Assembly: GCF_954871325.1 (NCBI RefSeq)
Contig: NC_088776.1
Location: 15,438,052 to 15,502,051 of the forward strand
Length of the DNA stretch: 64,000 nucleotides
From: Gordionus sp. m RMFG-2023
Taxonomy: Eukaryota > Nematomorpha > Gordioida > Chordodea > Parachordodidae
Reading direction: 5' to 3'
Part shown: positions 61,701 through 64,000 of the stretch, in pieces
Layout of the letters: every line of letters begins with the position of its first letter
Numbering within the stretch: the first letter of the stretch is position 1
The notes under the pieces: model-generated
Seen by the model: only the letters and a program-made list of their open reading frames with translations
Databases searched by the model: none
Told to the model about the DNA's origin: nothing
Position numbers and translations under genes: made by a program

Positions 61701-62390
61701 TTTTTGACATTGGCTTTAGTTTCATTTTTAGATAGATGGCATCGTGATATGTCCGACATATTAATAACCTTGGATTGAGCCTTTAAGGATGATATAGTTT
61801 CATTGTCACTCATTACATCTTCTTCCAAGTCATCGCCTTTGTATGCCTTGTAACATTCTATAATTTTTTCCAAGTTTACGGATGTTTCTAGAAAGCGTTC
61901 GGTAGAACGATAATCAATACTGCACAAATATACTTCGAATTTGATTACATTTTTTATAAAACAATATACATTGATTATAATATAACCCAAAATTTGAAGT
62001 TAAATGACCAAGGTCTAAAAATTTCGATTGTCACTTCTTAGAATTAAAGTTGCGTAAAAACTTAACCCTAGATAAGCCCATTACTTACAATTTTCAATTT
62101 TTTAATAGTTAATTCCGTCACCTTAACAGGTTCTCTAGGCCTTTAAAGATATTGCCAAAATTTAATTTAGCTTTGGAAAAAATGGCTCATTGTTGAGATG
62201 GTTAGGATGTGATTTCTATTTTAACCATTATAAATATATAGGTTAATCCATAAATATATACAGTACATTTTGTTAGTATTAAAAAAGTATAAAAATGAAG
62301 TATGCTCACGATAATAATTCAATGGATTTTCAAACTCGGGGCAATGAAATCCGATAGCGTTAAAATAATCATTCACGATTTTCACCGGTC
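55800..62390 (-). CDS. ABCG5-like half-transporter, C-terminal two thirds
   Basis: ABCG half-transporters pair to export sterols or other lipids across membranes. Six minus-strand exons agree in phase at every junction: 62390-62310, 61932-61690, 57705-57409, 57216-57078, 56826-56641 and 56337-55800 (stop at 55802-55800). They give about 493 codons. In order: end of the nucleotide-binding domain (IGFHCPEFENPLNYY then LCSIDYRS, matching the NPFDFY...TSVD block of ABCG5); a long charged linker; first membrane helices (NWPSLSFRLFLFPICTFVLL, LGTLFYILFIQS); the RMYGGGVFIL block and SSIIYW; YIMFSAVLLVVCSFVEIQ; SSSGFLR; YLSVYRYAGHVLAINEF; and a last helix. The outer loop before the last helix is unusually long, about 100 residues beyond the family norm. 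Walker A, signature and Walker B motifs should lie upstream and were not found before the hAT at 62,574. Intron 61689-57706 holds a fold-back transposon. Confidence 0.9.
57870..58110 (+). repeat. Left minisatellite arm
   Basis: About a dozen irregular copies of TCAATCAAAAAAGGAAAAGG, many with small changes. The same array in reverse complement (CCTTTTTTGATTGA) forms the ends at about 58,840-59,040 and 60,905-61,130. Confidence 0.88.
59150..60060 (-). pseudogene. Tc1/mariner-IS630-type DDE transposase, broken
   Basis: Minus-strand pieces: IKNVATCFKVSYKLVKNI (helix-turn-helix end) near 59,985; DESGFSISMRRFYGYSQ with the first Asp near 59,560; DKNYTIIITVLNIAGIF; then LMDNVQFHHNHKIRESIERR with the second Asp near 59,300; and a decayed N-P-I-E-like block (here N-L-I-E) near 59,220. 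Only the piece 59547-59329 stays open; several stops and shifts separate the rest. The order and motifs fit DDE_3-type transposases. Confidence 0.78.
60100..60480. other. AT-rich part of the fold-back element, no coding
   Basis: Between the transposase start and the second right arm. Nothing beyond simple A/T runs is seen. Confidence 0.5.
61143..61689. other. Remaining ABCG intron sequence
   Basis: Ordinary AT-rich intron between the fold-back element and the donor at 61689-61688 (minus strand GT). No exon or repeat recognised. Confidence 0.5.
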
Positions 62391-62573
62391 CTATAAAATT
62401 ATTTTTAATAACAAATTTATAATATATAGCCTATTATACTATATATATAACATAAATATAGGTATAGTGGAGGCTTAAGAAATTTTAATATTCTCTTAAA
62501 TATCATTTTAAGCTAATAACCTCACCCCCCCTCCCCTTAAAAAAATGAAAAAATTAAAAAAAATAGAAACAAA

Positions 62574-63691
62574 CATTGGCGTACGCAGCGGGGGGGGGGC
62601 AGGAGGACATATCCTCCCCCCCCCCCAAAGCCAAAAAATGCAGATGCCGGATATATTTTTCAAAAATATTATTGTTTATATTAATTTATATTTGTTATTT
62701 ATTCGTATCTCATATTAAATATATATTTAATTACATTTATTATCACATTTATCTACTAAGTTATTTTATCAATTAATTTCGATTTCAAGTTTTCCGGCGT
62801 AATATTTACTTATTATTTTCAAATTTTTAGTGGCGTAATATTTATCTACCATTTTCAAATTTCTAGTCAAATAATAATTATTTCTGAAACTTCTTGTCCA
62901 ACAGGGAAAAAGAAATTGCAACTTTGTCCATCGCGATAGAGTCTCTGCCATCAAGCAGTAACAGCTTTTAAGGAGTTAGAAGAGCCAATTATTTGCTATT
63001 ACTGAAATATCACAATGGCCTGAAAGAAATATTCCCTCAGAAGCAAGAAAATTATTGGATTCAATGCTTATTCCAAATTTTATTTCTCATTAGAATGTAT
63101 TATTTAATTATACAACTATTTTAAGTATCACTTTTCCAAACCACGACATTGACTTGATTAAGAAGATGAGAATAGCGGAGAGCATTTTATCAGAACTCAA
63201 GGAAATTAGGGGTAATGTTGATGAAGAATTTCATATTTTATATTTTATTGTTGAGTCAAAAGCAGACTATACGTGTTTAATATTTGTCTCCCTCGACTTG
63301 TAACAAGGCAAGCTCATCGTTAAAACATTAATAAAGGATCAGTAGAAGAGTATATCTTAAATACAGATACATTTATAACCCAAATAAATGAATTTTTAAT
63401 TCATCATGCAGCATTTACTAATCTGCAAATATTACTTCCACAAAAGCCTTCCCAACCTTTTTCAGATGGTGATAGAAAAAAAATATTTGTTAGATTTTTA
63501 TTATGAAGATGTTAAAGTATCTTATGATGCCTTACTAGCAGAAGAACTATGTTTATAAAATTAACTATGGTTGATATAGTCCCAAAAAATTCTATGGATG
63601 CTCTGCATTATTTCAAACACATTTTAGATTAAATTCCCAATGTATTAAAAGGGTTTATAAACTCTTCCCATTAGTAAACTAATGAGAGAAC
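62574..63691 (+). mobile_element. hAT fragment, same family as 34876-43675
   Basis: The left end CATTGGCGTACGCAGCGG, a G-run, a C-run, then AAAGCCAAAAAATGCAGATG match the other copy. From about 62,870 it follows the same transposase region as 42.2-43.0 kb (for example GAAACTTCTTGTCCAACAGG and GCCTTACTAGCAGAA), with many stops. It ends within the TNERT-coding stretch, where an LTR begins. Confidence 0.85.
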
Positions 63692-64000
63692 TGTTGTAGC
63701 TGTTGAAAAAAGAAGAAATAAATTTAATATAATACATCAAATGTCAGTTATTTTCTGACAGGGAAATTAAGTTTTTCTTGGGGGAAGAAGAGGAGATGAT
63801 GAACACATGATGGGTTGATGGGAAAGGATTCTTTTGTTATCCATTTTGGGATGAAGAGTTTGGATTAATTCGAGAAGATGTCAGCGAGGAACTAATAATG
63901 GACCTTTGGGATATGAAGAATTAGATAATTAGATATTTATGATTTGTAATTTTTTTAATAATGTATAGATATTGTTGTTGGTGTTTTTTTAATAAAGAAA
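63692..64000 (+). repeat. LTR copy of the 16-19 kb family, running off the window
   Basis: It starts TGTTGTAGCTGTTGAAAAAA and then AGAAGAAATAAATTTAATAT, matching the right LTR at 18,611 including the segment missing from the left LTR. It was inserted into the hAT transposase. Whether it is a solo LTR or the start of a full element cannot be seen. Confidence 0.8.

Overview
The window is strongly AT-rich eukaryotic nuclear DNA, most likely from an invertebrate animal. The conserved genes are metazoan in type: GEMIN2 of the SMN complex, an ABCG5-like sterol-family half-transporter, a sorting nexin of the SNX20/21 type, and a tetratricopeptide (TPR) gene. Their GT-AG introns are often only 37-47 bases long, and many acceptors end in TTTAG or ATAG. 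The transposons are also of animal type: several hAT families, pogo with a PHD finger, Helitrons, Ty3/gypsy, and a Tc1/mariner-like fold-back element. The species cannot be named from the sequence alone.

Layout. 1-4252 has no supportable gene. 4253-11237 (-) is a TPR gene whose introns hold a small hAT derivative (4921-5685) and a larger hAT element (6935-9760). 12785-22660 is a roughly 9.9 kb palindromic repeat whose long inverted arms were split by two hAT elements and one non-coding LTR element. 22785-24562 (+) is a complete eight-exon GEMIN2, tail to tail with the last exon of an unidentified gene (24836-25344, -). 25.8-29 kb holds Helitron remnants, short tandem repeats and a tRNA-like element. 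29894-31160 (-) carries two exons of the sorting nexin around a fold-back MITE. 32.4-33.6 kb is a decayed hAT.

34876-43675 is a hAT element with an exact 8-base target duplication. Inside it sits a nearly complete but frameshifted Ty3/gypsy element (35402-41790) with near-identical LTRs and a perfect 5-base duplication. 48007-54688 is a four-level nest: hAT, inside it another hAT, inside it a pogo element, inside it a second pogo element encoding a DDE transposase and a PHD finger. 55800-62390 (-) is the 3' two thirds of the ABCG5-like gene. One of its introns has grown to about 4 kb through a fold-back Tc1/mariner-type element with minisatellite-like arms. The right edge is a hAT fragment cut by another copy of the LTR seen at 16-19 kb.

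Most of the DNA is therefore layered transposons of several ages, with a few host genes whose coding exons were spared. Several host exons and the transposon genes carry single-base frame breaks, often in A or T runs. These may be assembly errors or real decay. Splice models were built by hand from open frames, GT/AG sites, phase agreement and recalled family sequence. No alignment was run.
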